Below are positions 24,501 to 33,700 of a stretch of 44,420 nt of DNA, piece after piece (position 1 is the first letter of the stretch; the number at the start of each line of letters is the position of its first letter). The stretch comes from JAXLYX01 sp046351215 (GTDB taxonomy: Bacteria > Myxococcota_A > Polyangia > Polyangiales > Houyiibacteriaceae). The position numbers were made by a program, and so were the translations under genes. Below the pieces are notes generated by a model, which saw only the letters and a list, made by a program, of their open reading frames with translations, was not told where the DNA came from and made no database searches. The stretch covers positions 1 to 44,420 of the forward strand of contig JAXLYX010000028.1 of the NCBI GenBank assembly GCA_046351215.1, in the 5' to 3' direction.

Positions 24501-27217
24501 CGGACGTTGCTCTCCTCCGGGCAGGCGAGGTCGATGTCGTACGCGCCCCCGAGATCGCCCGGACCGCCGTTGAACCTCCCGGTGTCGACGCAGAGGTAGT
24601 GCACCTGCGACGCGGCGTAGACGACCGGCGCCGCGTTCGGGACGACGCCCGTGATCATCGTCGTGCCGACGACCTTCGGCGTGGGCCGGACGCCGACTCC
24701 GAACGTGCGATCGAGGAGCCCCGGATCGCAGACGGGTCCGAGCGTCGGCAGCGACGTGCTCACGGGGTCCTGGGCGTCGTGCACGACGGCCGGCGGAGGC
24801 GTGGGGTCGGGGAGCTCCTGGCTCTTCTGGAGGAGCATGTAGCCGTAGGTCGAGAAGCCCGCGTTGCCGGCCGGATTCGGATCGAGGCTCGACGCGAAAT
24901 GCTCCTCGAAGAGGACGACGAGGTTCTCCTGGTCGACCATCGCGCCGTCGAGCAGCCGGAGCTCGCGGCGGAGCGCGCGTCCGTCGGGGACGGGGTTGCT
25001 GCCCGTCAGGTTCGCGTCGAGCATCGCGTCGCCCGCGTAGGGCATGCGGGTGTCACGGCATTCCTCGACGTAGGTCCGGTGGTCGATGGGATTGACGACG
25101 GTGGACGCGTCGAAGCCCGGGACGAGCCACGGCGTCGCGGCCAGGGCGTAGGGGCTCGGGCAGCGCGGCGCGGCGCCCGGGATCGGCCGCATGCGACCGC
25201 CGATCGTGATCGCCGAGGAGAGCGAGACGATCGGGGCGATGCAGTTCCCGTTCGAGCGGCAGTTCCGCGGATCGGTCGGGACGCCCCGGAAACCGAGGGC
25301 GATCTCGGGGTAGCCCGCGTAGTGGAGCGCGACCCCGCTGTCGACCCGCGCGCTCATCTTGAACTCGTCCGGGGTGGAGCCGGGCGCGTTCCGGAGATCG
25401 AGGGCGATGGGATACGTCGTGTCCCCGATCGGGATCGGCGCGTCGCATTGGTTCGTGACGTAGCTCCGCGGGGGCGGATTCACGGTGCGACCGTCGTCGT
25501 AGAGGTAGCAGGCGGGGAGGCAGGACCCGCTCGTCGAGCCACAGGCGGCGACCACCGACGGCCACTTCCAGGAGCCCGAGCTCGTCGCATCGAGCACGGC
25601 GCGCATCTCGTCGAACCGGATGGCGCCGTTCCGGAAGGCGCCCCAGCGACGGATCAGACCGTTGTTGACGGCGTTCGCCTGGATGTCGCTCGAGCCCGGC
25701 ACGCGCAGGTTCGCGAGGCCGCCGGTCGGGAACGAGGCGAAGTAGTGCATCGTCCCGACCCAGCGACCCTCCGCACCGGGCGAGTGGCTGACGTGGACCA
25801 CCTGGACGCCGAGGTCCGGATGCCCGACCTCGATGCTGCCCTCCCAGCGGATCACCGACGACGGGAGAGTGTTGGTGGACGCGAGCGAGAGCGCGAGCTT
25901 CGGGCAGTCGGTCCCGCAGCCGGCGGGGAGACGCACCGAGAGGACGCCGGCCGTCGCCTTCGTCGTACCGGCGGCGATGTCGAGGAAGGGCATCGGAATC
26001 CCGCCGTCCGCGCGCTTGACCTCTTCGACGAGGGCGCCGGTCGCGTCGTAGGTGCGATGCTCGAGCGTCTTCACGGTGAAGGTCACCGCCGTGCGTGCGT
26101 CGGTCGAGAGGCCGACCGTGGCGCTCCGCCGCACGTCCGTGAGGAGCACCGCGCTCGGCGCGAGGGAGAACGAGCCCTCGACCCGCGTCGACGGATCGAG
26201 GTCCGTGGGCACGTCGCTGAGGGGCATGCACACGCCCGAGAGGCCGTCGCTCAGATCGCAGAACGTGCCGCTCGGACAGGCATCCCGTCCGTCGGCGCTG
26301 CGCGCGCAGGGCACGCGGCAGACGTGGCGGTCGCAGGTGAGACCCATCGGACACGCCGTGCGCTCGTCGCAGTTCGAGTAGCAGCGGCCCACCGTCTCCG
26401 CGCAGGTCTGGAAGCTCGGGCACTCGCTGTCCTTCGTGCACGTGGGGGGCTCGCCGCCGAAGCGCACGCAGCTCCCGTCCATGCAGGCGAAGCCGTCCGT
26501 GCATCCCTCGATGAAGCCGTCGGGACCGCAGGCCGGATGGCTCACGCCGAGGCCCTGCGCCGGCCGACACTCCGTGCGGCACGTCGGATTCGCGGGAGCG
26601 ATCTCCGTCGACGGCACGCAACGGCCGGCCGCGAGCCCGAGCCCCTCGTTGCAGCCCGTCGCCGACGGCACGCAGGCCTGGCTCCCGGGCTCGCAATGGA
26701 CGCAGGTGCGGCTCGAGGGATCGCAGCGGTTCTGGCCGAGGCAGAGCCCGTTGCTCGGGCAGGGTCCACCCGGATGTCCGGTGGCGTCGACACACGTGCC
26801 GTCGCCGAGAGCGGCATCGCAGAAGAGGCCCGCCCCGCAGGTTCCCGCGAGACAATCGCAGTGGAGCTCGCCGGCGACGCAATCCGCCGCCTTGCACACG
26901 CCCTGCGTGCAGACGTCCGAGGCGACGTCGCAGCGCGTGCCGCCGCGACACACGCAGCCCGTCGAGCCGGCCGCGCAGGTCGAGGGGATGCAGAGCCCCT
27001 CGACGCACGAGAGGGCCTCGCCGTTCGCGGTGGTCGCGCACGCACCGCCCTGGGCGCAGGCGCATCCGGTCGTGCCGACGGCACAGGCGAGGCCGGCGTC
27101 CCCGTCGCCGGAGGACTGCGGCTCGTCGCAGGACGCGAGCACGAGCAGGGACGAGAGCACGAGCCCGAGGGCGGCCGTCGTGCGGAGCGGAGAGAGGGTT
27201 CGCGAGAGCATGGGCAT
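21542..27217 (-). CDS. Giant lipoprotein with helical C-terminal third, TcA-like at its end
   Basis: The 1891-residue product starts at ATG 27217 (ATG 27211 is equally possible) with lipobox LVLASC. Residues 30-320 are Cys-rich modules (e.g. TGCVCRGGTRCD, CPSNGLCLGQNRCD, CPSFQTCAETVGRC). A beta-rich middle follows. From about 1150 it is mainly helical, with an Ala-rich hydrophobic hairpin at about 1512-1542, a coiled coil at about 1575-1625 (SRIQRLRLEAQRMQEEQRR), and a helix pair RALEYAYRATLMFEYYSSQS / NIDNYLDELEDEYEAF. The last 100 residues are beta-rich and end PFVNTSWSLVF, then NVENIVLYVHYSDF. This layout recalls the pore and TcB-binding end of Tc-toxin A subunits (their final W-s-L ... 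I-s-D-V-I-L-h-h-R-Y-T strand). That resemblance is my inference and is weak in identity. It sits in one operon with a TcB/C-like RHS protein. Confidence 0.85.
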   Translation of the reverse strand: MPMLSRTLSPLRTTAALGLVLSSLLVLASCDEPQSSGDGDAGLACAVGTTGCACAQGGACATTANGEALSCVEGLCIPSTCAAGSTGCVCRGGTRCDVASDVCTQGVCKAADCVAGELHCDCLAGTCGAGLFCDAALGDGTCVDATGHPGGPCPSNGLCLGQNRCDPSSRTCVHCEPGSQACVPSATGCNEGLGLAAGRCVPSTEIAPANPTCRTECRPAQGLGVSHPACGPDGFIEGCTDGFACMDGSCVRFGGEPPTCTKDSECPSFQTCAETVGRCYSNCDERTACPMGLTCDRHVCRVPCARSADGRDACPSGTFCDLSDGLSGVCMPLSDVPTDLDPSTRVEGSFSLAPSAVLLTDVRRSATVGLSTDARTAVTFTVKTLEHRTYDATGALVEEVKRADGGIPMPFLDIAAGTTKATAGVLSVRLPAGCGTDCPKLALSLASTNTLPSSVIRWEGSIEVGHPDLGVQVVHVSHSPGAEGRWVGTMHYFASFPTGGLANLRVPGSSDIQANAVNNGLIRRWGAFRNGAIRFDEMRAVLDATSSGSWKWPSVVAACGSTSGSCLPACYLYDDGRTVNPPPRSYVTNQCDAPIPIGDTTYPIALDLRNAPGSTPDEFKMSARVDSGVALHYAGYPEIALGFRGVPTDPRNCRSNGNCIAPIVSLSSAITIGGRMRPIPGAAPRCPSPYALAATPWLVPGFDASTVVNPIDHRTYVEECRDTRMPYAGDAMLDANLTGSNPVPDGRALRRELRLLDGAMVDQENLVVLFEEHFASSLDPNPAGNAGFSTYGYMLLQKSQELPDPTPPPAVVHDAQDPVSTSLPTLGPVCDPGLLDRTFGVGVRPTPKVVGTTMITGVVPNAAPVVYAASQVHYLCVDTGRFNGGPGDLGGAYDIDLACPEESNVRFFAFPNDPDDATRARMLATDPCQQNGSCGRVLEQWLTSSSVIEADPVFTCAIVPPSTTPPIFCSADRTNLRAGKIFYKRSSSVVGLPRPPLESLIQDAFRYKTRFQSAGGRTLGFAPTLCQDGGQSTPYCYDAEAIQEIEDRLDCLMASYIAGGGVSNPDPAFASFRRVLSSSMSQYPSTSWSTLAQTDGFEKLQAELLIMLGDEAYTEALSSRFDLAATNGATFLGSSFEVNGVDLSGLAGFEMHSLYKAVQYYDLASDRFFRVTAPLIYDALRRDDVSQNDTPAVIRQGVVTLYLERLIGGSTKKARAWSEIARRYQGFHRPDLARRVLDRAYASTYLESVILSQVMLQIADRLQGAARPQVVATLEEAQRRYGLALADMRDVRTSISDDVNAFGFGPDEIPFPSMDDSDTRFGNVFEAALALARQRADTARRFEEDALSSGRAFDTDAASFQSELIRIGLTYEQRLNELCGSFQGSDGRIHPAIVKYASLSTATSMHGDPCGTVGNGAIHEAIGELVLSADDQRLHRTELTNLLAQIDAEKTRVNDRCGLVDEIADFQFAMGSQSMTLNQLARAAQVAVGGLDRATSVLLGASGIGVDNAGGAGFVAAAAGTAAEATLLDAEAAAAQAAAAAIDLSTARWVTRQQCTELLIESNYTTSNLVRSLAELQVRALRTTHEFALAQSRIQRLRLEAQRMQEEQRRAEQLVIDVEAARNDPNIRIYQNAAVLNADRSFQRALEYAYRATLMFEYYSSQSYAKKDALFLVRMVSRDFYNIDNYLDELEDEYEAFRGQYRTRASRVRRISLRDEVLNVPLRDRTGDLSSARRAAAFREALTSSRLLDRDGRLTIPFRTYREQLSACTFNHQIGSIETVFFGAPLGDADAEVWIRQDGIGEIRRVTHDVARYRLPDALMVARPYVANDPHYDPSVYRSYEFRERPFVNTSWSLVFDQKNNPDNQDVDLNNVENIVLYVHYSDFTDPSACR

Positions 27218-27264
27218 GGAATCCGTGGGATGGGAGACGGGGCGCGAGGAGAGCGGGACGGCCT

Positions 27265-27738
27265 TCAGCCGCCGGAGGCGATCCCGCCGCCGGCGAGGGG
27301 ACGACCGGCGCGGTCGAAGCAACGCGCCGTGCGGACGGTCATGACGCCGTCGCCGGCGAGCTGGATGCGGACGGCCGAGCTGCGGATCGGCGCGTCCGAG
27401 GCGCTGAAGAAGGTCACCGCCGTCCGGGGCGCCTGGCGGACGCTCTGGCCGAGGACGGAGGCATCGAAGACGGCATCGACGACGTGCGCGGTGCCGTCCT
27501 CGAGGAGGACCTCGCAGCTCCGCGCCGCGGGGTCGATCGCGGGGAGGCTCACGCTGCGCGGCGCGAGACAGACGTTCGAGTCCGAGCTGCAGACGAGACC
27601 GTCGCCGCAGGTCGACGCGCTCGAGCAGGGACAGCCCTCCCCTCCGGGTGCGCAGACCGAGGGCTCCGGCGAGCCGCAGGCGGAGAGGACGAGCGCGAGG
27701 GCCGCGAACGAAGGGAGGGCGAGGAGGCGTCGGATCAT
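27265..27738 (-). CDS. Small Cys-rich lipoprotein in the RHS operon
   Basis: The 157-residue product begins MIRRLLALPSFAALALVLSAC, a textbook lipoprotein signal. A short Cys-rich segment follows (GCPCSSASTCGDGLVC), then about 110 residues of probable beta structure (CEVLLEDGTAHVVDAVFD, RTAVTFFSASDAPIRSSAVRI). GGAG five bases before ATG 27738 supports this start; an in-frame ATG at 27792 overlaps the RHS stop as ATGA and would add 18 residues. The same Cys-rich head style appears in the two following lipoproteins. It is placed where an immunity gene would lie, but its lipid anchor and content do not show that role. Confidence 0.8.
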   Translation of the reverse strand: MIRRLLALPSFAALALVLSACGSPEPSVCAPGGEGCPCSSASTCGDGLVCSSDSNVCLAPRSVSLPAIDPAARSCEVLLEDGTAHVVDAVFDASVLGQSVRQAPRTAVTFFSASDAPIRSSAVRIQLAGDGVMTVRTARCFDRAGRPLAGGGIASGG

Positions 27739-27788
27739 GGGAGCTCCGAGACGAGTGGAGGGGAGGCGAGAGGTGCGAGGGAGCTCGG

Positions 27789-30700
27789 TCATCGGCCCCT
27801 CTCGGCGGGCTGGACGAAGAGCTCGATGGAGCCCTCGAGACCGTGGATGTTGTGGGTATCGGGAGCCTTGATGGTCTCGCCGTCTCGCCTCGTCGCGATG
27901 TCGACGGCCTCGTTCTGCGCGTCGTGGAAGGCGATGCCCGTTTCGTGGACGCGCACGGCGATGCTGTGGAGATCCTCTGGACCGCCGCCGGCACGGCGGA
28001 ACGTCAGGATGAACGTCTCGAAGCCCTGCTCCCGGGCCACGGCCTCCATCCGCGCGATGGCGTGCTCGAGATCGGCATGTGGCGTCTCCTCGGCGTTCCA
28101 GTCGAGCTCGTGGAAGAATCCCTCGCGCTCGTACCTCCGCACCACACCGTCTTCGTGCTCGGTGCGGCGCGCGATCTCGGTGGACGTCGTCCCCTTGACG
28201 AAGGCGCTCGCGCAAACGGTGCAGTTCCTCGCCGCCGCATCACGCCATCCTCCGTTCGTGCTGCCGAGGGCCCGGCGCATGATCGAGTCGCGCAAGCTCG
28301 TCACGCGCTCCTTGGTCTTTCCGGCCTGAGACCTGGGGAGGGGCGCCTTCGAGAGGAGCCCCGTCGGATCGACGAGGCTGACGAACGACTGCGCCGCGTA
28401 CCCGTACGGATTCGTCAGGTCCCCGAGGTGCTCGGCGGAGATCGCGCCCACGTACTGGAAGAGCGGATCCGGTCGCGTCCACCGCCGCGTCGCCACGTCG
28501 AGCCAACGATGCTCGAAACGCACGAGGCCGAGCGAGGGGAACTCCTCCTGCCCGAAGCTGCCGTAGACATCGACGAAGCCGCGGCTCCGGTTCTCGCCGT
28601 TCGGCACCGCGAACCGGCGGAAGCCACGCTCCGCACCGGACGCGTCCGTGGCGGCGACGAGGTTTCCGAGGTGGTCGGTGTGCAGGGCCACCGAGCCGTC
28701 CCCGGCTTCGGCGAGCAGTCGACGCGCCGCCCCACGGAGCGTGACGCTCGGATCCGCGGAGGGAGTCGACGAGGCGGGGACGATTCCCGTCCGCGCGGCA
28801 TGGGCCATCCACGCATCCGCGACGTCGATCGCTCCGTCGGGGCTCCCCTGGGGAGCGAGGTCGCCGAGGAGCTCCGGGGCGAGGATCGCCGACTCGGAGC
28901 GCGCGACGCGATGGCCGGCGAGCCGGACGTAGGAGACCGCGATTCCGTCGCGCACCTCGAAGTCCGGCGTGACGTAGAGCGTGATGCCCTCGCCCTCGAC
29001 GCTGGCGAGACGGGACATGCCCGCTCCGTAGGCGAATTCGGCGACGACGTCGTCCCCACGGCTCCCACGGACGAGGCGACCGAAGGCATCCCACTCGAGC
29101 TCCAGATCCCCGCGACGCACGAGGTAGCCGGCCGCGTCGTACGCGTAGTCGACGCCCGCGGCCGAGACCAAGGTGTGAGGCCGCGCGGCGTCGTAGCGGA
29201 GCTCGCCGAGCTCGAAGGGGCTCGAGGCGCCGCGGCTCGAACGGCTGCCGATGACGTCGTCCCCGGCGTCGTAGGAGAGGAGATTCGTCTCCACCGTTCC
29301 GTCCTCGGCGGCGAAGTCCGCCTCGACGACGCGGTAGAGCGCGTCGTGTCGGAAGGTCGCGTCCCGGCGCGCGAATCCGGGAGCGGTCGGTGCGGCATCC
29401 GTCGCGCGGAGCAGGTTGCCGACACGGTCCCGCTCGAACGCCAGGTCCTGGAGCGGCGTGCCCGAGGCGGCGAGGGTCGCCCGCCGCGTCTCTCGCCGAT
29501 TCGCATCGTATGCGAAGGTATCCTCCGCCCCGTTCGCGTGGTGGATGCGGGTCGCGAGCCCTCGGGCGTCGAACTCCATCGAGTCGACCACTCCGTCGAT
29601 CGACGTGACGCGCGACGTCCCGTCGTAGCGGTACGCGACGACCCGACCGTCGGGGTGCACCGTCTCGGTGCGGCGTCCGATCGCGTCGAACGCGTGGCGG
29701 GTGACGAAGAGGGTGCCGGCCACCGCGCGCGCATCGTAGACGGTGCGGCCGCGCGCGTCGTAGCCGCGCTGATCGCGTCCGACCGCGCCTCCACCGAGAC
29801 GCGAGGTGACGAGCTCTCCCACGGGATACGTGGTCTCGACCACGCGCCCCGCGGCGTTCGTGCAGTTGCGCGCGTCGCAGGCCCCTCCGAAGTCGTAACG
29901 CACCTTCACGGCGGACGCCTCGGGCTCGGACTCGACCCGCTCCGCGATCGGGCGGTTCGCCCCGTCGAAGCTCCGGATCGTCGCGATGCCGCGACCGTCG
30001 ACGCTGCGGACCACGTTCCCCGCCGCGTCCCGTTCGAACGTCGTCGTACCCGTGACCGGATCGTCGATGCGCACGAGCCGACCGAGGAGATCGTACGCGC
30101 TCCGCTTCACCTCTCCGCCCGCACCGCGGACCGCGACGAGGCGACCGAGCGAGTCGTACGCCGCGCGGGTCGCGGCCGCCGTCCCGTCCGCGAGCCGGCG
30201 CTCGACCGAGACGATGCGCCCGAGCCCGTCGGCGCGCTGGACCGTCGGCGTGTTGGCGTGCTCGCCACCGACGTTCGTATCCTCCTCGTCGTAGCGAGCC
30301 TCGACGAGCGGAGAGCGTTCCGTCCGCACGACGGAGCCATCCGGACGCGTGCGCTCGACCTCGCGTCCGAGCGCGTCGTAGCGGATGCTCTCGGCCGACA
30401 CGCCGACCGGCGGCGTGGGATCGCAGGCGGAGCCGGTGGCGACGTGCTCCTCGTACAGGCGGATGGGCACGCCACGGCGGTTCAGCACCGCGTGGTCCGT
30501 CACCCGGTACGACTCGCCCGCGATCCGCGTCCTGCGCTGGAATTCGCGACCGAGACCGTCGACGCAGATCACGTAGGCGACGTCCGGGGCCTGTCCGCCC
30601 TTCGAGCGAACGGTCGCGACGATGCGGCTCGTCGGGCTCCCGAGCTCCCAGGTGTACGTCGAGGTCGGGCTGCCGTCCGTGTCCCCGGGCTCGAGCTTCG

Positions 30701-33700
30701 CGATCCGACGCGAGAACTCGTCGTAGCGATAGCTCGTCGCGTTGCGGGCCGAGACGGCGGCGTCCCCCTTCACCACCATCCACGAGGTCGCCTCGCTCAC
30801 GAGGTCGAGCGCCGCGTCGTACGCGTACTCGCGGCGGAGCCGGTATGGTTCGCCCTCCGGAGTCGCGACGTGCACGTCGGTGCGGACGATGCGGAGCCCG
30901 AGGGCGTCGTAGGCATACGACCGCCGATGGGCCGTCGCATCGGAGGGCGATCCCTCGGGATCGAGGGAGACGAGCACGTTGCCGTGAGCGTCGTAGCTCG
31001 AGCGCTCCGTCTCGATCACGACCTGCGAGGCCGCGTCCTCGAGCATCGTCACCCGGCTGACGTCGCCCTTCACGAGCTGTCCGAGCGGAAGCCCGACGAA
31101 GGGCTGTCCGTCGTAATGGATCCGGGTCTCGGTCGCCGGACCGCCCTCGACGCCGTACGTGCGCACGGTCTGCGGTCGTCCGAGGATCCAGCGCCCCCCG
31201 GTCGCCGCGCCCGGCGAGAGGAAGGCCGTCTGCGTGTAGCGCTCGTCGCCGAGACAGCCGGGGCCGCACGCACCGCCCTCCCCGCTCCCGTCGGCCGCGC
31301 ACACGCCGCATGCCTGTGGGCTCTCGGGCGCGCCGAGGCTCACGATGCCGAGCTCGGCCACGAGCGTGACCTGCCCATAGCCGTCGTAGGTGCTCTGTCT
31401 CCGCGTCGTCACCCACTCGCTCGACGCGGCCCCCTCCTCGAGCACCGTGGTCGCCTCGAGCTCGCAGACGTACCGGACCGGCCATGCGAGGCCGTCGGCC
31501 GGCACCTCCGCGAGGGAGCAATCGCCATACGTCGTCCGCACCTCGGAGAGGACCCGCTCGCCCGGTCCCGTGCCGCTCGTCCGGCGGACGCTGAGCACCT
31601 TGCCGGCGCGGTACACGTCCGTGAAGCCGACGTCGTAGGTGGAGATCACGCGCCCCGGCTCCTGGGAGTCGAACGCGGGATCGCCCGCGGACGCGGCCTC
31701 GATCCGTGCGAACCCGCGCAGGAGCTTCTCGCGACCGTCGTAGTAGCCGTCGCGGTACCGATAGCTCGTGACGTCGTGGAGCCCGACGCCGCCGGCGGCC
31801 CCGGTCGTCGTGGTGTAGGCGTCGATCCGCACGACGACGTTCGTCGGCGTCGTCAGCGGGTAGCTCCACGGCGTCGAGTCGCCCGCGCGAGCCGCCACGG
31901 CCGTCCCGTAGGTGATCTCCTGCACGGCGCCGAGCCCGTTGTCGATGCGCGAGAGCAGGTTCGGGGGCGCCGGGAAGAGCTCGAGGTAGAGGACCTCGCC
32001 CGAGCTCTGGACCCACACCACGTCGACCGAGCCGGTCGCGTTCATGTCCGCGAAGAGAACCGTGGTCGTCGCGGAGCGAGCCGGGACGCCTCCGTCGACG
32101 CCGGCAGCCTCGATCGTCACCAGCGGATCGAAGCGCTCGCCGTAGCGGTTCAACGCGTACCGCACGCGATCGAAGAGCACGATCACCAGGTCGTCGAGCC
32201 CGTCGCCGTCGAGGTCCTCGAGCTGGGCGGCGTTCGCCTCGTCGAGCGAGAGCGTGGGCCCCGGAATCGCCTTCCAATCGCTCCAGCGTCCGTGCCCGAG
32301 GTTCAGGCGTCGGCTCACGGCGCCCGAGTTGCCGACGTAGACGGGATCGAGGAGGTTGTCGCCGTTCACATCGGCGAGGAAGAGCCGGTCGCCGTCGAAG
32401 ACCATCCCGATCGGCTCGACCGTCATCGACTGGAATCCCGCCGCGGTGTTGCGTCGCACGACCGTCGAGTCGGTCGCGTCCGTGCGCAGGATGTCGATTC
32501 GCCGATCCCCGTCGACGTCGAAGAAACGCGTTCCCTTCGGGTCGTTGTCGGTCGGGCTCGTCGGATCCGCTTCGAGCGTGAGGTCGAGCGCGCTCCCGAC
32601 CGAGCAGCCGGTCGTCGACCAATCGCCGGTGCCCTCGTTGCAGAGCGCCGCACGCGCGACGAGGTTCACGAGATCGGTGAAGCCGTCGCCGTCGATGTCG
32701 ATCTCCTGGACACCGGCGGTCGAGGCGTCGAAGCCCGAATGGGTGCCGGTGGCGCTCAGCACGGGCGTCGCTTCGAAGTGCGCATGCCCCTCGGAAACGA
32801 GGCGATTGCGGTAGATCCGATGGGGACCCGCGAGGGAGGTGTCGACGACGTCGGGCAGCGAGTCTCCGTCGAGATCGACGATCGCCGCGGCGCCGTTCCG
32901 GATGCCGCCGGCACCGCCCATCGTGCCCATCGACACGAGGTAGGGCCTCGGACATCCGCTCGGGCCACAGTCCGCGCTCAGGGCCGCGGAGTAGCCGAAG
33001 GTGTAGGACGCGGGGTAGAGACCGCCGCTCCGGCCGTAGGTGTCGACCCCGACGAGCCGCGAGAGCCCTCCCGACACGAGCAGGGCCTCGTAGCGGAGCA
33101 CGTACTTGCGAACGGTCTCGCCCGCCGTCGCGATCGTCACGGAGACGAGGCGCTGGGTCATGCGCGTCTCGAAGCCCGGCTTCGCGTCCGAGATCGGATC
33201 GGGCCGCGCGGCGTAGGCGAGCGAGACCGTGTACCGGGCCACGCTGCCGCCCGCGTCGAACGCGTAGGCGATCTTCGCGAGATAGGGCATCCCGTCGACG
33301 AGCGCGTAGTCGTAGCGGATGCGGTGTCCGTGGAGATCCACGCTCTCGACGAGGTGGTAGCGGAACGTCTCGCCGCTCGGCCCCGCGAGCCGCGCCTCCG
33401 GCACGATCGTCCCGTCCGAGCGCGCCCCGAAATAGTGCACGCTCCCGTCCGGCGTCTCGGCCTTCCAGTAGCCGGCCGCGCCGGCGTCGACCCAGGTCCG
33501 ACGCACGAAGCCGCCCTCGTGGCGCGAGCGGTACACCGCCCCGGCGCCCGAGGTGGACACGCGCACGAGCTGCTCCGAGCGATCCGCGGCGAACTCGTCC
33601 GCGGCCACGTACCTCGGATATCCGCGAAGGGTCGTCCGCTCGATCGACGGGGCGTCGATCGACCATCCCATCCCGACGACGCCGTTGCCTCCGCCCGAGT

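Noticed and set aside
27265..27738. Immunity protein for the RHS toxin
   Set aside because: It follows the toxin gene directly, but it is an exported Cys-rich lipoprotein like its neighbours. Tc-type toxins also usually lack an adjacent immunity gene, so there is no positive evidence.
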